From NCBI RefSeq assembly GCF_030406905.1, contig NZ_CP129137.1, forward strand, positions 6,789,501 through 6,853,500: a stretch of DNA of 64,000 nt. The letters are read 5' to 3'. Under the pieces are notes generated by a model. It saw only the letters and a program-made list of their open reading frames with translations. It was not told the DNA's origin and did not search any database. This stretch comes from Streptomyces sp. HUAS CB01. GTDB lineage: Bacteria > Actinomycetota > Actinomycetes > Streptomycetales > Streptomycetaceae. Position 1 is the stretch's first letter. Each line of letters begins with the position of its first letter. Both the position numbers and the translations under genes were made by a program. Positions 45,556 to 55,400 of the stretch are shown here, piece after piece.

Positions 45556-45861
45556 TCACCAGCGCGTCTCCCCGGCGAAATACCGGGCCGCCTTGCGGAG
45601 GATGTCTCGTTCTTCCTCCAGCTCGCGAATCCTCTTCCTTGCCGCGGCCAGCTCCGCCTGGACGGCGTTACCACCAGACTGCGCAGTGGCCGGCGGCGCG
45701 GAGTGGGCACCGGAGCGGCGGCCGTCGGCAGCCCGTATCCAGTTCCGCAGCGTCTCGGTGTTCACCCCGAGATCAGCGGCGACCGACTTGATCGTCGCTC
45801 CCGGACGTGATCGGTACAGCGCGACCGCGTCCGCCTTGAACTCGGCGGGGTAGTGCTTCAT
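45556..45861 (-). CDS. IS3-family transposase OrfA
   Basis: 101 residues from the ATG at 45861 (MKHYPAEFKADAVALYRS). The helix-turn-helix (IKSVAADLGVNTETLRNWIR, about residues 23-42) binds the element's ends, and a leucine-zipper coiled coil (LAAARKRIRELEEERDILRK) with ARYFAGETRW follows. Upstream frame up to 45918 is open but atypical. OrfA is intact but its partner OrfB is now 1.8 kb away. Confidence 0.85.
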   Translation of the reverse strand: MKHYPAEFKADAVALYRSRPGATIKSVAADLGVNTETLRNWIRAADGRRSGAHSAPPATAQSGGNAVQAELAAARKRIRELEEERDILRKAARYFAGETRW

Positions 45862-46845
45862 CCCCACGGGGACTCCGTTCTCCTGGACCATCAAGATCCA
45901 AGTCTCTCCGGTGTCCAAGATCCGGGGTCAAGGCCCAAGTACTCCACACACCCCTTCTTCAAACTGCTGTACATCGCCGCACTGCGGGGCACGGCACGGG
46001 ACTGGGCGACCAACATCGCCATCAGCGACCAGCCCATGAACAGCGCTGCCAAGATCGAGTTCCACCATGTGTTCCCGCGCGCCCGGGTCCAGACGACATA
46101 CGCGAAGGAGGAGTGGAACAGCCTCGCCAACCTGGCCTTCATCACCGGCCAGACGAACAAGATGATCTCCTCCAGGCTGCCCGCCGAATACATGACGCAG
46201 ATCGCGCCGGAGCGTCTGGCCGAGCAGTGGATTCCCGACGAGCCCGAGCTGAGGTCCCTGGACCGCTTCCCCGACTTCCTGGCTGCCCGCAGGCGCTTGC
46301 TGGCCAACGTCCTGAACGAGCTGCTGGGCCTGCCCACCTACGACGGGCGGGCCGCCCACCGGGACACCGACGAGCTGCCTGTCGACGAGGAGGTGATCGC
46401 GGAGGATCCCGCCGCGCCCACACTGGTCGGGGCGGCAGTGCAGGAGCTCCGTACAGAGCGGGGTGTCGAGATCCATGCGCTCTACGAGAGCCGGCGTACC
46501 GATGCCTACTACGACCCTTCGTCCCGCACGGTGACGATCCCCTCCGGTCCTGGCCGCGGTGAGTACGAGACTCCCAGCGGCGCGGCAGTCGCCGTGGTGC
46601 ACGCCCTCAACCCGCACGTCAATCCGAATCGCAACGGATGGTCGTTCTGGACCGTCACTGCCACGGGACAGCTGCTGCAGAGCATCAGGTAGCGGCCCGT
46701 CCGCCGCCTCGACATCGATCACACGGTGCCTTGGGTCGGGACCTCGGGCGTGCGGCGGTGCCCCGCGAACGCCCGTGTAGCGGTAGACGGTCAGGCAGCA
46801 TGCGGGGCCCTGCGCGTTCGCCATCGTCGGAGCGGGCCGACGGGG

Positions 46846-48996
46846 TCACACCCCCGCCTCCACCAGGAACGGACTGCGCTTGCCGGACCAGGAGACGTAC
46901 AGGCTGTCCCGTGCGCGGGTGCAGGCGACGAAGAGCAGGCAGCGTTCCGACAGCAGGTCCGTCTCGTGCTGTCGGGCGTCCACCTCCGGCGGGGTGATCG
47001 CCTTCGGGAACGGCAGCGCCTCCTCGGTGACGCCGATGACCGCGACGCAGCGGAACTCCAGGCCTTTGAAGGAGTGCATGGTCCCGGCCAGTACGGTCGT
47101 CGCTTCCCCGGTGGCGATATCGGCGGCGCGCAGGGTGGCCGCGGGGATACCTGCGTCCTTCAGTCGTCCCACCGCCTTCGCGCAGGTCTTGTTGAACCGG
47201 GCAGCGACCCCGATCTCCCCTGCTCCGATGCCCGCGTCCAGCCAGGCCCGTACCTGCGTGACGAACGCGTCCAGTTCGGCCTCCTCGGTGGCCGCCGCGT
47301 GCACAGCGGGCCCGTCGCCGTGGAGGGCCGAACGATAGCCGAGGAGGGTCTCGTTGCGGTTCTCGTCCTCCAGCTGGGCGATGGGGCGGCCGATCAGCAA
47401 CGCCGTGGACCAGCGCAGGATCTCCTGCGTGCTGCGGTAGTTCTTGCGCAGCTTCAGGGACCGCCCGGTCACCTTGATGCCCAGCGATTTCAGCGACACC
47501 CTCGAGTCGTAGATGCGCTGGTGCGGGTCCCCGGCAATGAACAGGTCGTCCGGGCGGGCGGGGACGGCCGCGCGCAGCAGTCGCCATTGCACCGGGTGCA
47601 GGTCCTGTGCCTCGTCCACCACGACGTGGCGGTAGCGCGGCCCCTGCTCCTCCAGCAGCCGTGCCGCCTCGGCGCACGTCTGCAGCCAGGTGCGCGCCCC
47701 GTCCGCCGCGAGCCCGGCCGTGAAGCGCTCGACCGTCTCCCACACCAGCGGCCGCTCGGCCGCCGCCAGCCGGCTTCCGCGGCCCCGCCGGTCTGCCGCC
47801 TCGTACTCGGCCAGGGTGCGGATGTCCTGGGCCAGGATGACGTGCCGGTACTCCTGGGCGAGGAACTGCGCGCTGCCGGTGAAGCCCGTCGCCTTGGCGG
47901 CCTTGCCCCAGAGGCTCTCCTCCTGGTTGTTCATCAGCGGTCGCAGTGCCACGGCCCCCGGTGCCTCGGCGACGACCCGGCTCGCGAAGCCGTCCACCGT
48001 GGAGATGTCCACGCGCTCGCGCAGTTCCGGGTCGTCGACCAGGGACTCCAGTCCCGAGCGGAGCGCGTTGGCGAGCGCGTTGGTGTAGGTCGTGAGCAGG
48101 ATGCGGTCGCTGTCGCGCAGGTGGCCGAGCAGATGCCTGACCCGGTGCAGCGCCACGACGGTCTTGCCGGTGCCCGGCCCGCCCGTGACCTGCGCGGGCC
48201 CGGAGTAGGACGCCCGGTAGGCCACCTTCCGCTGGGAGGGGTGCAGGAAGACCCGCCAGGCCGCGAAGGGCTTCTCCAGGATCTCCCGAAGCTCCTCGGG
48301 GGCGGTGACCAGCGCGATGCGCGCCCGGCTGTGCCGGATCGCCGTCTCGTAGTCCCGCGTGTCCACCGGCTGCACCGATGCCTGCAACGCCGGTGCCACG
48401 ATGTCCTGCCAGACCTCCTCGACCGTGCATCCCGCGGCGAGGTACTGCAGCACCTCCCGCTGGTCCTGGGGCAGCAGCGGGGCGAAGACGTCGAGCTGCT
48501 CCTGGTCGACCAGCGACCGGGCCTGCCGCAGTGTCTCGGCGTCGATGCCGAGCGCGGTCAGGTCCCCGTCGGAGAACTTCGCGAACAGTCGAGGCTTAGG
48601 TGAGGACTCCGCCACCCGTTCGTACGCGGGGGTGATCTCGTCCAGGGTCGCCGCGTCCCGGATCTCGACGGCCCGCGTCACCTCGTTGATGCTGGACTTC
48701 TGCTTCCTCGCCCAGGCGATGGCCTTGTCGTGCTGCATGACCCGCAGCAGGACGAAGGTGTCGCCGGACGCCGGGGCGAGGACCACACCGCGCCAGAACT
48801 GATCGATGCGGATCGTCCGGATCTGCTTGTCCCGCGCGTTCGTCAGGCTCTCCAGCTTCAGCCCCGGGTCCTTGAAGAGTTGGTCGAGGGTGAGCCGGCT
48901 GAACTTCTCCCAGGCGTCGAGCACACCTTTCCGCACCGGGGGCTGGAGCTTGGGGAGTTCGGCGAAGAAGCCTATGTCGAAGGCGAGTTGCGGCAT
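46846..48996 (-). CDS. RelE-like domain fused to a UvrD/Rep-type superfamily 1 helicase
   Basis: 716 residues. Residues 1-95 (FFAELPKLQPPVRKGVLDAW, DQLFKDPGLKLESL, IRTIRIDQFWRGVVLAP, TFVLLRVMQHDKAIAWARK) look like a RelE/ParE-type toxin fold. The helicase follows: Walker A GGPGTGKT (about 271), HVVVDEAQDLHPVQW (about 459), LFIAGDPHQRIYDSRVS, KLRKNYRSTQEIL, and the C-terminal HSFKGLEFRCVAV and LFVACTRARDSLYVSW motifs. Such fusions are seen among conflict-related helicases. It lies between the GmrSD-like gene (convergent) and a kinase gene, and is probably part of the defence island. Confidence 0.82.
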   Translation of the reverse strand: MPQLAFDIGFFAELPKLQPPVRKGVLDAWEKFSRLTLDQLFKDPGLKLESLTNARDKQIRTIRIDQFWRGVVLAPASGDTFVLLRVMQHDKAIAWARKQKSSINEVTRAVEIRDAATLDEITPAYERVAESSPKPRLFAKFSDGDLTALGIDAETLRQARSLVDQEQLDVFAPLLPQDQREVLQYLAAGCTVEEVWQDIVAPALQASVQPVDTRDYETAIRHSRARIALVTAPEELREILEKPFAAWRVFLHPSQRKVAYRASYSGPAQVTGGPGTGKTVVALHRVRHLLGHLRDSDRILLTTYTNALANALRSGLESLVDDPELRERVDISTVDGFASRVVAEAPGAVALRPLMNNQEESLWGKAAKATGFTGSAQFLAQEYRHVILAQDIRTLAEYEAADRRGRGSRLAAAERPLVWETVERFTAGLAADGARTWLQTCAEAARLLEEQGPRYRHVVVDEAQDLHPVQWRLLRAAVPARPDDLFIAGDPHQRIYDSRVSLKSLGIKVTGRSLKLRKNYRSTQEILRWSTALLIGRPIAQLEDENRNETLLGYRSALHGDGPAVHAAATEEAELDAFVTQVRAWLDAGIGAGEIGVAARFNKTCAKAVGRLKDAGIPAATLRAADIATGEATTVLAGTMHSFKGLEFRCVAVIGVTEEALPFPKAITPPEVDARQHETDLLSERCLLFVACTRARDSLYVSWSGKRSPFLVEAGV

Positions 48997-49044
48997 GCGG
49001 GAATCCTAGACTCCGGGTGGGCTGCGGAGCGGGTGAAGGTCGAT

Positions 49045-50655
49045 TCAGCTGGAGGAGCCGGAGCCGTCGCCGTCGAGATCCAGACGGATCACGGCGAGGG
49101 TCTCGGCCACCTCGGCGGTCAGTTCGTCGTCCGGTCCGTACACCACGCACAGGTCCGCGTGCAGTGGCTCCAGGACCTCGAAGGCATCGGCGGCCCGCTG
49201 CTGCGCGAGCAGCAGCATGCCGATGTCGCGGCGCAGCTCCACCGCGTTCTCGCTCACGTCGCCGTCGATGGCGCGGACGGCGTCGAGCACGCCGTGCAGC
49301 CCGGCCAGCGCATCGGTCACCTGGCCGAGCTCGCCACGGCAGCGCGCCGCCTGCGCCCGGCACTCCAGCGCCTCCTCACTACTCGGGCCGCTCACCCGCG
49401 CGTAGGCGTCGGCGAGCGCCTCGAACTCCGGCAGCGCGGCCCGGTGGTCGCCCGCGAGCTGACGGCTGAACGCCCGCCGCGTACGCAGCCGCAGGACCGC
49501 CTTGTTCTCCGAGCCGAGGGCACGCGCGGCCGGCTCGATCATCTCGCCCACCACCTCGGCGGCCTGCGCGTACCGCTCCTCCTCCATCAGGGCCAGGTAG
49601 TGCGCGTGGACCTCGCGGAGCTGCTCCCGCAGCTCCTCCCGCTCGGCCGCGGGGACGACTGGCGGCGCGTCCGGCCCGGCAGCGGACCCGGGCGATTGCG
49701 CGCTCGCGGTGCCGGCGCGCGAACGGGGCGCGTAGGGACGGCGGAAGATGCCGGTCGGGTCCGGTGCCCCGGCGAGCCCGGGTCCCTCGGGCTCGGACTC
49801 CTCGCCCGGCACCGGCAGGAAGGGCCGCAGCCGCTCGTACACCTCCTGCACGTCCGCCGGGCGCGCCTCGGGCGCCTTGCGGAGCAGGTGCAGGACGAGT
49901 TCCTCCAGGGCCTCCGGTACGTCTGCCCGCAGCCGGCGCAGCGGCGTCGGGGCCGCGTTGACGTGCTGCGTCATCAGCTGCCACTCGCTGTCCCCGCTGA
50001 ACACCGGCTGCCCGCAGAGCAGTTCGTGCAGCACACAGCCGAGCGCGTACAGGTCGGTGCGCGGCGTGACCCGCCCGCCGCGCACCTGCTCCGGCGCCAT
50101 GTACTGGTGCGTCCCGATCGGGCTGCCCGTCGCAGTCAGCTTGGTGACGTCCGTCCGCAGGATTGCCGCGATGCCGAAGTCCAGCACCTTCACCGTGCCG
50201 TCCCGGGCGACGAGGATGTTGCCGGGCTTCAGGTCACGGTGGACCACGGGCACGTCGTGCGCGTACGACAGCACGGTCGCCACCTGCGCCGCTACGGACA
50301 CCGCCCAGCTGACGGGGAGCGGCGGCCGGTCCGGGTGCACGTACGCGGTCAGCGGTACGCCGTCGACCAGTTCCATCACCAGGAACAGGTGCTCGTAGGA
50401 CTCGTCGAGCACCGCGTCGAACACCTGGGGCACGCCGGGGTGCTGGATCCGCGCGGTGACCCTCGCCTCGCGTTTGAACCGCTTCTCGAATTCTTCCGCC
50501 AGGTGGGACGACGTCACGGACTGCGGGCGGATCAGCTTCACGGCGACCGGCCGGTCCAGCACGGCGTCGTAGCCGCGCCACACGTCCCCCATGCCCCCGT
50601 GGTTGAACTGCTCCAGCAGCTCGTAGCGCTCCGCGATCCGCCGTGGTTCCGGCAC
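49045..50655 (-). CDS. Soluble Ser/Thr protein kinase with TPR-like C-terminus
   Basis: 536 residues. A complete Hanks-type kinase covers about residues 8-270: GGMGDVWRG loop, VAVKLI Lys near 40, VVHRDLKPGNILV catalytic loop near 138, LDFGIAAIL near 158, MAPEQVRGG. A Pro/Gly-rich linker (about 275-325) leads to helical repeats (about 325-525) resembling TPRs (AQAAEVVGEMIEPAARALGS, AAALPEFEALADAYARV, VTDALAGLHGVLDAV). There is no membrane helix or PASTA domain, so it is cytoplasmic, unlike PknB. Kinases of this layout appear in bacterial defence islands as sensors; that role is only suggested by the neighbourhood. Confidence 0.85.
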   Translation of the reverse strand: MPEPRRIAERYELLEQFNHGGMGDVWRGYDAVLDRPVAVKLIRPQSVTSSHLAEEFEKRFKREARVTARIQHPGVPQVFDAVLDESYEHLFLVMELVDGVPLTAYVHPDRPPLPVSWAVSVAAQVATVLSYAHDVPVVHRDLKPGNILVARDGTVKVLDFGIAAILRTDVTKLTATGSPIGTHQYMAPEQVRGGRVTPRTDLYALGCVLHELLCGQPVFSGDSEWQLMTQHVNAAPTPLRRLRADVPEALEELVLHLLRKAPEARPADVQEVYERLRPFLPVPGEESEPEGPGLAGAPDPTGIFRRPYAPRSRAGTASAQSPGSAAGPDAPPVVPAAEREELREQLREVHAHYLALMEEERYAQAAEVVGEMIEPAARALGSENKAVLRLRTRRAFSRQLAGDHRAALPEFEALADAYARVSGPSSEEALECRAQAARCRGELGQVTDALAGLHGVLDAVRAIDGDVSENAVELRRDIGMLLLAQQRAADAFEVLEPLHADLCVVYGPDDELTAEVAETLAVIRLDLDGDGSGSSS

Positions 50656-50773
50656 CTGGCCCCCGCCCCTCGAGTGTCCGAAAGGTCTTCGATGTGGTTG
50701 GGGATCAGTCTCGTGGGTGAAGTTTCGTGAGTCCAGCCGGGGCGCGCGTGAGCTATGTGATCAAGAGCGGCGA

Positions 50774-51220
50774 TCAGTCCAGGCAAGGGGCGGTGCACTC
50801 CGCCCACACGGTCTTGCCGGGCCCGCCCCCGGCGCGGGGTGACCAGCCCCAGCGGTCGGCCAGCGCCGCGACGAGGAGCAGCCCGCGTCCGCTGTCACCG
50901 TCCTGTGCTGTGTCTGTGGGGAGGTGGGGGAGGCGTTCACCGCGGGTGTCGCTGACCTCGATCCGTACGGTGCCGGTGGTCGGGTCCGCGGTGAGCAGGA
51001 CGTGGAAGTCGCGGCCGGCGACGTACCCGTGCCGTACGGCGTTGGCGCACAACTCCGCCACGACGAGGGTGACGGCGTCGTGCGCGTCACTGCCGTACGG
51101 GACGCCCCAGGCGTCGAGCCGGGTTCCGCACAGCCGCCGGGCGAGGCGGGCACCGCGCGGGGTCGAGCTGAAGCGCATCGCGAACCGGTGGGCGGTGAGG
51201 GGTGGTTGTGTTGCGGTCAT
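50774..51220 (-). CDS. HATPase-fold ATP-binding regulator (anti-sigma-factor-like kinase)
   Basis: 148 residues from the ATG at 51220. GHKL-type ATPase motifs: N-box VTLVVAELCANAVRHG, VRIEVSDTRGE, and DSGRGLLLVAALADRWGW. These belong to the RsbW/SpoIIAB-like family abundant in Streptomyces, often encoded beside XRE-DUF5753/DUF397 pairs as here (divergent, 121 bp away). It probably binds a regulatory protein, but no sigma factor or anti-anti-sigma gene lies nearby. Confidence 0.8.
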   Translation of the reverse strand: MTATQPPLTAHRFAMRFSSTPRGARLARRLCGTRLDAWGVPYGSDAHDAVTLVVAELCANAVRHGYVAGRDFHVLLTADPTTGTVRIEVSDTRGERLPHLPTDTAQDGDSGRGLLLVAALADRWGWSPRAGGGPGKTVWAECTAPCLD

Positions 51221-51341
51221 GCACTCACGGTGGCGTTCCGTGGCGTAGCGTGACCAGGGGGGACGCGCTGACGTCGACCCTCTGTACGGGGCGGGCGCGG
51301 TCGCTGTACGGATCGGTACGCGGGGGAGAGGCGGCAGGGCG

Positions 51342-52196
51342 ATGACCGAGGTCAGGGACGAGGAGCCTGCGCGGGGGCAGCAGCGGCCGGAGGACGAGCC
51401 GGGGACGGGCGTGGTGACCGTGTTTGGCCGGCAGTTGAAGCTGCTGCGGACGCAGGCGGGACTGGAACGGACCGAGTTCGGCAAGCGGCTCGGTTACTCG
51501 GCGGACACGGTGGCGTCGATTGAGCAGGGGAGGCGGATTCCGCAGCCTCGGTTCATTGACAAGGCGGATGAGGTGTTGGGGGCCGGGGGGTTGCTGACGG
51601 CCCTGAAGGAGGAGGTGGCTCGGGCCCAGTATCCGTCGTTCTTCCGGGACATGGCTCGGTTGGAGGCGAGCGCGGTTGGCCTGTGCGTTTATGCAACTCA
51701 TGCTGTGCCGGGCTTGTTGCAGACGGAGGACTACGCCCGGGCCGTCTTCCAGATGCAGCGTCCGCTACTGGAGGACGACGTCATCGAGCAGCGTCTGGCA
51801 GCACGGTTGATGCGACAGGACATCTTCACGCGTCGCCCGGCCCCACTACTGAGCTTCATCATCGAAGAAGTTGTGTTGCGTAAACCCATCGGCGGACACG
51901 GAACACTTCGCGGGCAGTTGGAGCAGATCTTGCTCGTGGGACAGAATCGCAACGTGGAGACTCAGGTGATGCCGACCGACCGGGAGGACCATGCGGGCCT
52001 GGGCGGCCCGTTCACCCTGATCGACAATGCCGATGGGCGACGCCTCGCGTATACCGAGGTCCAGGACGACAGCCGTCTGTACACCAACTCTCCCAAGGTC
52101 CGTGAGCTTGAGGCCCGGTATGGCATTCTCCGGTCACAGGCACTCACTCCCTGTGAGTCGCTGGCCTTCATTGAGGAACTACTGGGAGAAAAATGA
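51342..52196 (+). CDS. XRE-family regulator with DUF5753 domain
   Basis: 284 residues. An XRE helix-turn-helix (FGRQLKLLRTQAGLERTEFG, KRLGYSADTVASIEQGRRIP, about residues 28-68) is followed by the DUF5753 ligand/partner domain (YATHAVPGLLQTEDYARAVF, RLMRQDIFTRRPAPLLSFII, DDSRLYTNSPKVRELEARYG). The combination is an actinobacterial speciality and is nearly always paired with a DUF397 gene, as here with a 4-bp overlap. The pair behaves like a toxin-antitoxin-style or developmental regulatory module. Confidence 0.87.
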   Translation: MTEVRDEEPARGQQRPEDEPGTGVVTVFGRQLKLLRTQAGLERTEFGKRLGYSADTVASIEQGRRIPQPRFIDKADEVLGAGGLLTALKEEVARAQYPSFFRDMARLEASAVGLCVYATHAVPGLLQTEDYARAVFQMQRPLLEDDVIEQRLAARLMRQDIFTRRPAPLLSFIIEEVVLRKPIGGHGTLRGQLEQILLVGQNRNVETQVMPTDREDHAGLGGPFTLIDNADGRRLAYTEVQDDSRLYTNSPKVRELEARYGILRSQALTPCESLAFIEELLGEK

Positions 52197-52399
52197 CCGT
52201 TCAGCCCACTGAGCCGACCGTGCCGGAGTCGGCCTGGTTCAAGAGCAGTTACAGCAGCGGCGGGGGCGGCGAGTGCGTTGAGGTTGCCGCGACCCTCGAA
52301 GCTGTCCTCGTCCGGGACTCGAAGCGACCAGAAGGAGAGCGGTTGGCTGTCGGGGTCGATGCTTGGGCTGGCTTCGTGCGGATGGCCGCCGGACGCTGA
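52193..52399 (+). CDS. DUF397-family protein
   Basis: 68 residues; ATG overlaps the XRE-gene stop by 4 bp. WFKSSYSSGGGGECVEVA, then VLVRDSKRPEG and AWAGFVRMAAGR are the full DUF397 signature. Members are small partners of XRE-DUF5753 regulators; some relatives influence development or antibiotic production. The biochemical function is unknown. Confidence 0.88.
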   Translation: MTVQPTEPTVPESAWFKSSYSSGGGGECVEVAATLEAVLVRDSKRPEGERLAVGVDAWAGFVRMAAGR

Positions 52400-52420
52400 A
52401 CTGGCGGACATACGACGGGC

Positions 52421-52452
52421 GGGGCCCGGTGCGGACGCGCGCACCGGGCCCC
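52421..52452. terminator. Bidirectional hairpin between DUF397 and hsdR genes
   Basis: A perfect 13-bp stem (52421-52433 with 52440-52452) and a 6-base loop lie between convergent genes, ending 8 bp from the hsdR stop. Confidence 0.7.
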
Positions 52453-52459
52453 GAGCGCG

Positions 52460-55400
52460 TCAGAAGTCGTCCAGTCCCTCCTCCCGGCGGATCATCCGCC
52501 AGGCGGCCCGACGCGCGCTGCGGTCGAGGTTGGACTTGAAGTCCCGGTCGGCGCCGAAGTAGCGCTTGCCGAGGGTGTCGATCGTGGAGACATGGTCCAT
52601 CATGTTCTCCTCGAACTTCTTGTCGAAGACGATGCCGAAGTTGGACTCGTCGTTGACCAGCGCGGCGGCGCGGACCTTCGGGTCCTCCTTGGTCGCGTTG
52701 AAGGCCGGGAGGACGTCCTCCTTGGTGAAGTCCGTGCCGAACTTGGCGTTGAACTTGTCGATCAGGTCCGACAGCAGCGACTTCTCGGGATCCTGCCCGC
52801 CACCGATCCCGTCGCCGAACCCCTTGAGTTCGGCAGCGCCCTCGGGGTTGAGGGACACGTCGTGCTCGCCGGTCTTCTCGACGCGCAGGTGGCTGAGGTC
52901 GACTTCGCCTATGTCGACTCCGCCGTCGGCCAGGCGGGGAAGGCGGTTGAGCAGATGGCGTCCGTAGAGGTATAGCCGCTCCAGCTCGGCGTCCTGGTAG
53001 GGAACGATCTGCGCGAGGAAGCCGTACTTGCGGACGTAGTCGTTGAGGTTGGCGCGGAACTCCTCGGCTGCATCGACGTCGTCCTCCTCGTCGCTCTCCA
53101 GGAGGGCCCTGAAGCGGGTGACGGCGGGGGACAGGAGCCGGTACAGCTCGGCGTGCAGCTTCTCCCACTTGGACTGGGAGCCGCCCGCCTTGTTCTCAGC
53201 CTCGATGTACGCGGCGACGAACTCGTCCATATCCTGCTCCGAGATGATCGGCGCGGACATGACGCGGCTCTGGGCCGTGTAGAGGAGGTTCGGGTCGGAG
53301 GGGAGCGTGTGCGCCTCTTCGAAGTACGGGCGGAAGGCGTCCTGGATGTCCTCGGCCTCGTTGACGAAGTCCAGGACGGCCAGGTCGGCTTGGGACTTGC
53401 GTTCGGCGGTGCGGTTGAGGCGGGAGAGGGTCTGGACGGCGGCGATGCCGGTCAGCGCCTTATTGACGTACATCGTGGTCAGGAGTGGCTGGTCGAAGCC
53501 GGTCTGGTACTTCTCGGCGACGACCAGGATCCGGTACTCCTGCTGCCCCTTGCCTCCGGCCTTCGCGGCCTTGTCGTCGGCGCGGGAGTAGGCGAAGGCC
53601 TTGGGCAGCGCGCTCTCGGAGAGACCGCCGTTCTCCTTGCTCTCGGTGGTCTCCTCGCCGTCGATGGTGAGGGACCCGGAGAAGGCGACCAGGACACCGA
53701 GGTCCGGGTACTTGGTGTCGTACTCGCGGTCGGCGATGTAACTGCGGATGGCGCGGGCCATCTGCACGGCAGAGTGGCGGGAGGCCGTGACCACCATGGC
53801 CTTGGCGCGTCCGCCGAGCCGGCCGCGGCTGTGGGCGACAAAGTGCTCGACGATCACCTGGGCGTGCTGGGACACCGTGTGCTCGTGCATGAGCGCGAAC
53901 CGGGCGAGCAGGCTGTTGGCCTTGGAGGGGTCGACCTCCTTCTCGTCGCGGTTCAGGTTCGCGAGCTTCCAGTACGTGTTGTAGGTGACGTAGTTGCGCA
54001 AGGGGTCGAGGATGAAGCCTTCCTCGATGGCTTGGCGCATGGAGTAGGTGTGGAAGGGGCGGTAGACGGTCTTGCCGTTCTCGACGCCTCCCGCGCCGAA
54101 GAGTTCGAGGGTCTTCGACTTGGGGGTGGCCGTGAAGGCGAAGTAGGAGAGGTTCGCGGCGCGGGAGCGGGCCACCGCCTTCGCCTTCAGTTGGTCGTCC
54201 ACGGTGACCGTGGTCGCGCCTGCGTCGTCCGAGTCGGCGTCCAGGCCGAGGTCGCGCAGGGCGGACTTCACGGCGGTGGCGGCGTCGCCGGACTGGGAGG
54301 AGTGCGCCTCGTCGACGATGATCGCGAAGCGGGTGCCCTTGATCTCGGTCGGGTTGCGCTTGATGTAGTCCAGCAGCGCCGGGAACGAGTGCAGGGTGAC
54401 CGTGACGATCTTCCCGGTGTCGCGGGAGAGGGCACGGGCGAGCTGCTCGCTCTTTGCGCCGTGCTTCTCGTCGACCTTCACCACCAGGCCGTCCGTCTGC
54501 GAGAAACTGCCGACCGTCGCCGAGAGCTGAGCGTCCAGGGCGCGGCGGTCGGTGATGACGATGACCTTGTCGAAGACGGGCTCGCCCGGCTTGATGCGGC
54601 CGTCGGCCAGGGCATCGGGCCTGAGAACGTGCGGATCCCTGCGGGCATGCAGGTCGCTGAGGCGGTGGGCCAGCCAGCCGATGGTGTTCGACTTGCCGGA
54701 GCCGGCGGAGGCCATGACCAGGTAGTTCTGGCCGGCGCCGTGGACGGACGCGTGCGCGGTGAGCTTGCGGACCACGTCCCACTGGTGGAAGCGGGGGAAG
54801 ATCGTCGACTTGGTTGTACCGCCGCCGGGCGTCTTGTACTTCTGCTGGTGCACGAAACGCTGGAGCAGGTCGAGCCAGTTGTCCCGCTGCCAGACCTGTT
54901 CCCAGAGGTACGAGGTGGCGTACGTGCCGTGCGCCGTGGGCGCCGGGTTTCCGGCCCCGCCGGGCTGGCCGGGGCCGTTCGAGCCGGTGTTGAAGGGCAG
55001 GAACCGGGTGCTCTTACCGCGCAGTTGTGTGGTGACGAAGACCAGGTCCGGGTCGACGGCGAAGTTCGCGATCACGCGCCGCGTGAAGATCAGCTCGGTC
55101 GGGTCCCGGTCCGTCCGGTACTGCTCCTTGGCCTGCTCCACGCCCTGCCCGGTGAGCGGGTTCTTCAACTCGGCCGTGGCGACCGGTATGCCGTTGAGGA
55201 ACAGGGTGAGGTCGAGGCGGTGGCCCCAGTCGGCCTGCTTGGTGGCGTAGGGGAGTTCCCGAACGACGGTGAGGCGGTTGGCCCGGTAGCCGTCCAGGAC
55301 GGAGTCGGCGGAGATGAGGTTGGGTTTGAAGTAGGCGACGCGGAGGCGGGCTCCGCGGTCCTTGACGCCGTTCCGGAGGACGTGGAGCAGTCCGTCCTCG

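Larger units (their letters stand above)
42858..45931. mobile_element. IS3-family insertion sequence carrying a nested ISAzo13-type element
   Basis: The ends form inverted repeats starting TTGACCCCGGAT (42858 on) and matching the reverse complement of the right end (to 45931) at 19 or more of 21 positions. With these ends the target duplication is GGCC (42854-42857 and 45932-45935) and the host gene is restored in frame. If the ends are set one base inward (TG...CA) there is no duplication but the join is also in frame, so the limits are good to one base. It encodes OrfA and OrfB on the minus strand, separated by the nested element. Confidence 0.82.
41680..46692 (+). pseudogene. DUF262-DUF1524 (GmrSD-like) nuclease gene interrupted by an insertion sequence
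   Basis: The N-terminal part (41680-42857) is a DUF262 domain: VIPSIQRDFVWMRPDVRDLF, GYPVGALLLW, LLDGQQRLTSLAWV (residue 82) and FARLNKGGRRLSKGDLVYS. The C-terminal part (45936-46692) is a DUF1524 HNH nuclease: AAKIEFHHVFPRA, LANLAFITGQTNKMIS, PEYM-type motif, and a tail with NPHVNPNRNGWSFW. Joining across the insertion gives QKGPKYSTHPFFKLL in frame, so the gene was intact before. The family includes the type IV restriction enzyme GmrSD, which cleaves modified phage DNA. As it stands the protein would lack its nuclease half. Confidence 0.85.

Noticed and set aside
42859..45930. IS3 ends set at TG...CA instead of TT...AA
   Set aside because: This gives no target duplication; the outer limits give GGCC on both sides. 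The choice remains uncertain by one base.
46726..50730. Two long plus-strand frames (625 and 666 codons) opposite the helicase and kinase genes
   Set aside because: Shadow frames of well-supported minus-strand genes.
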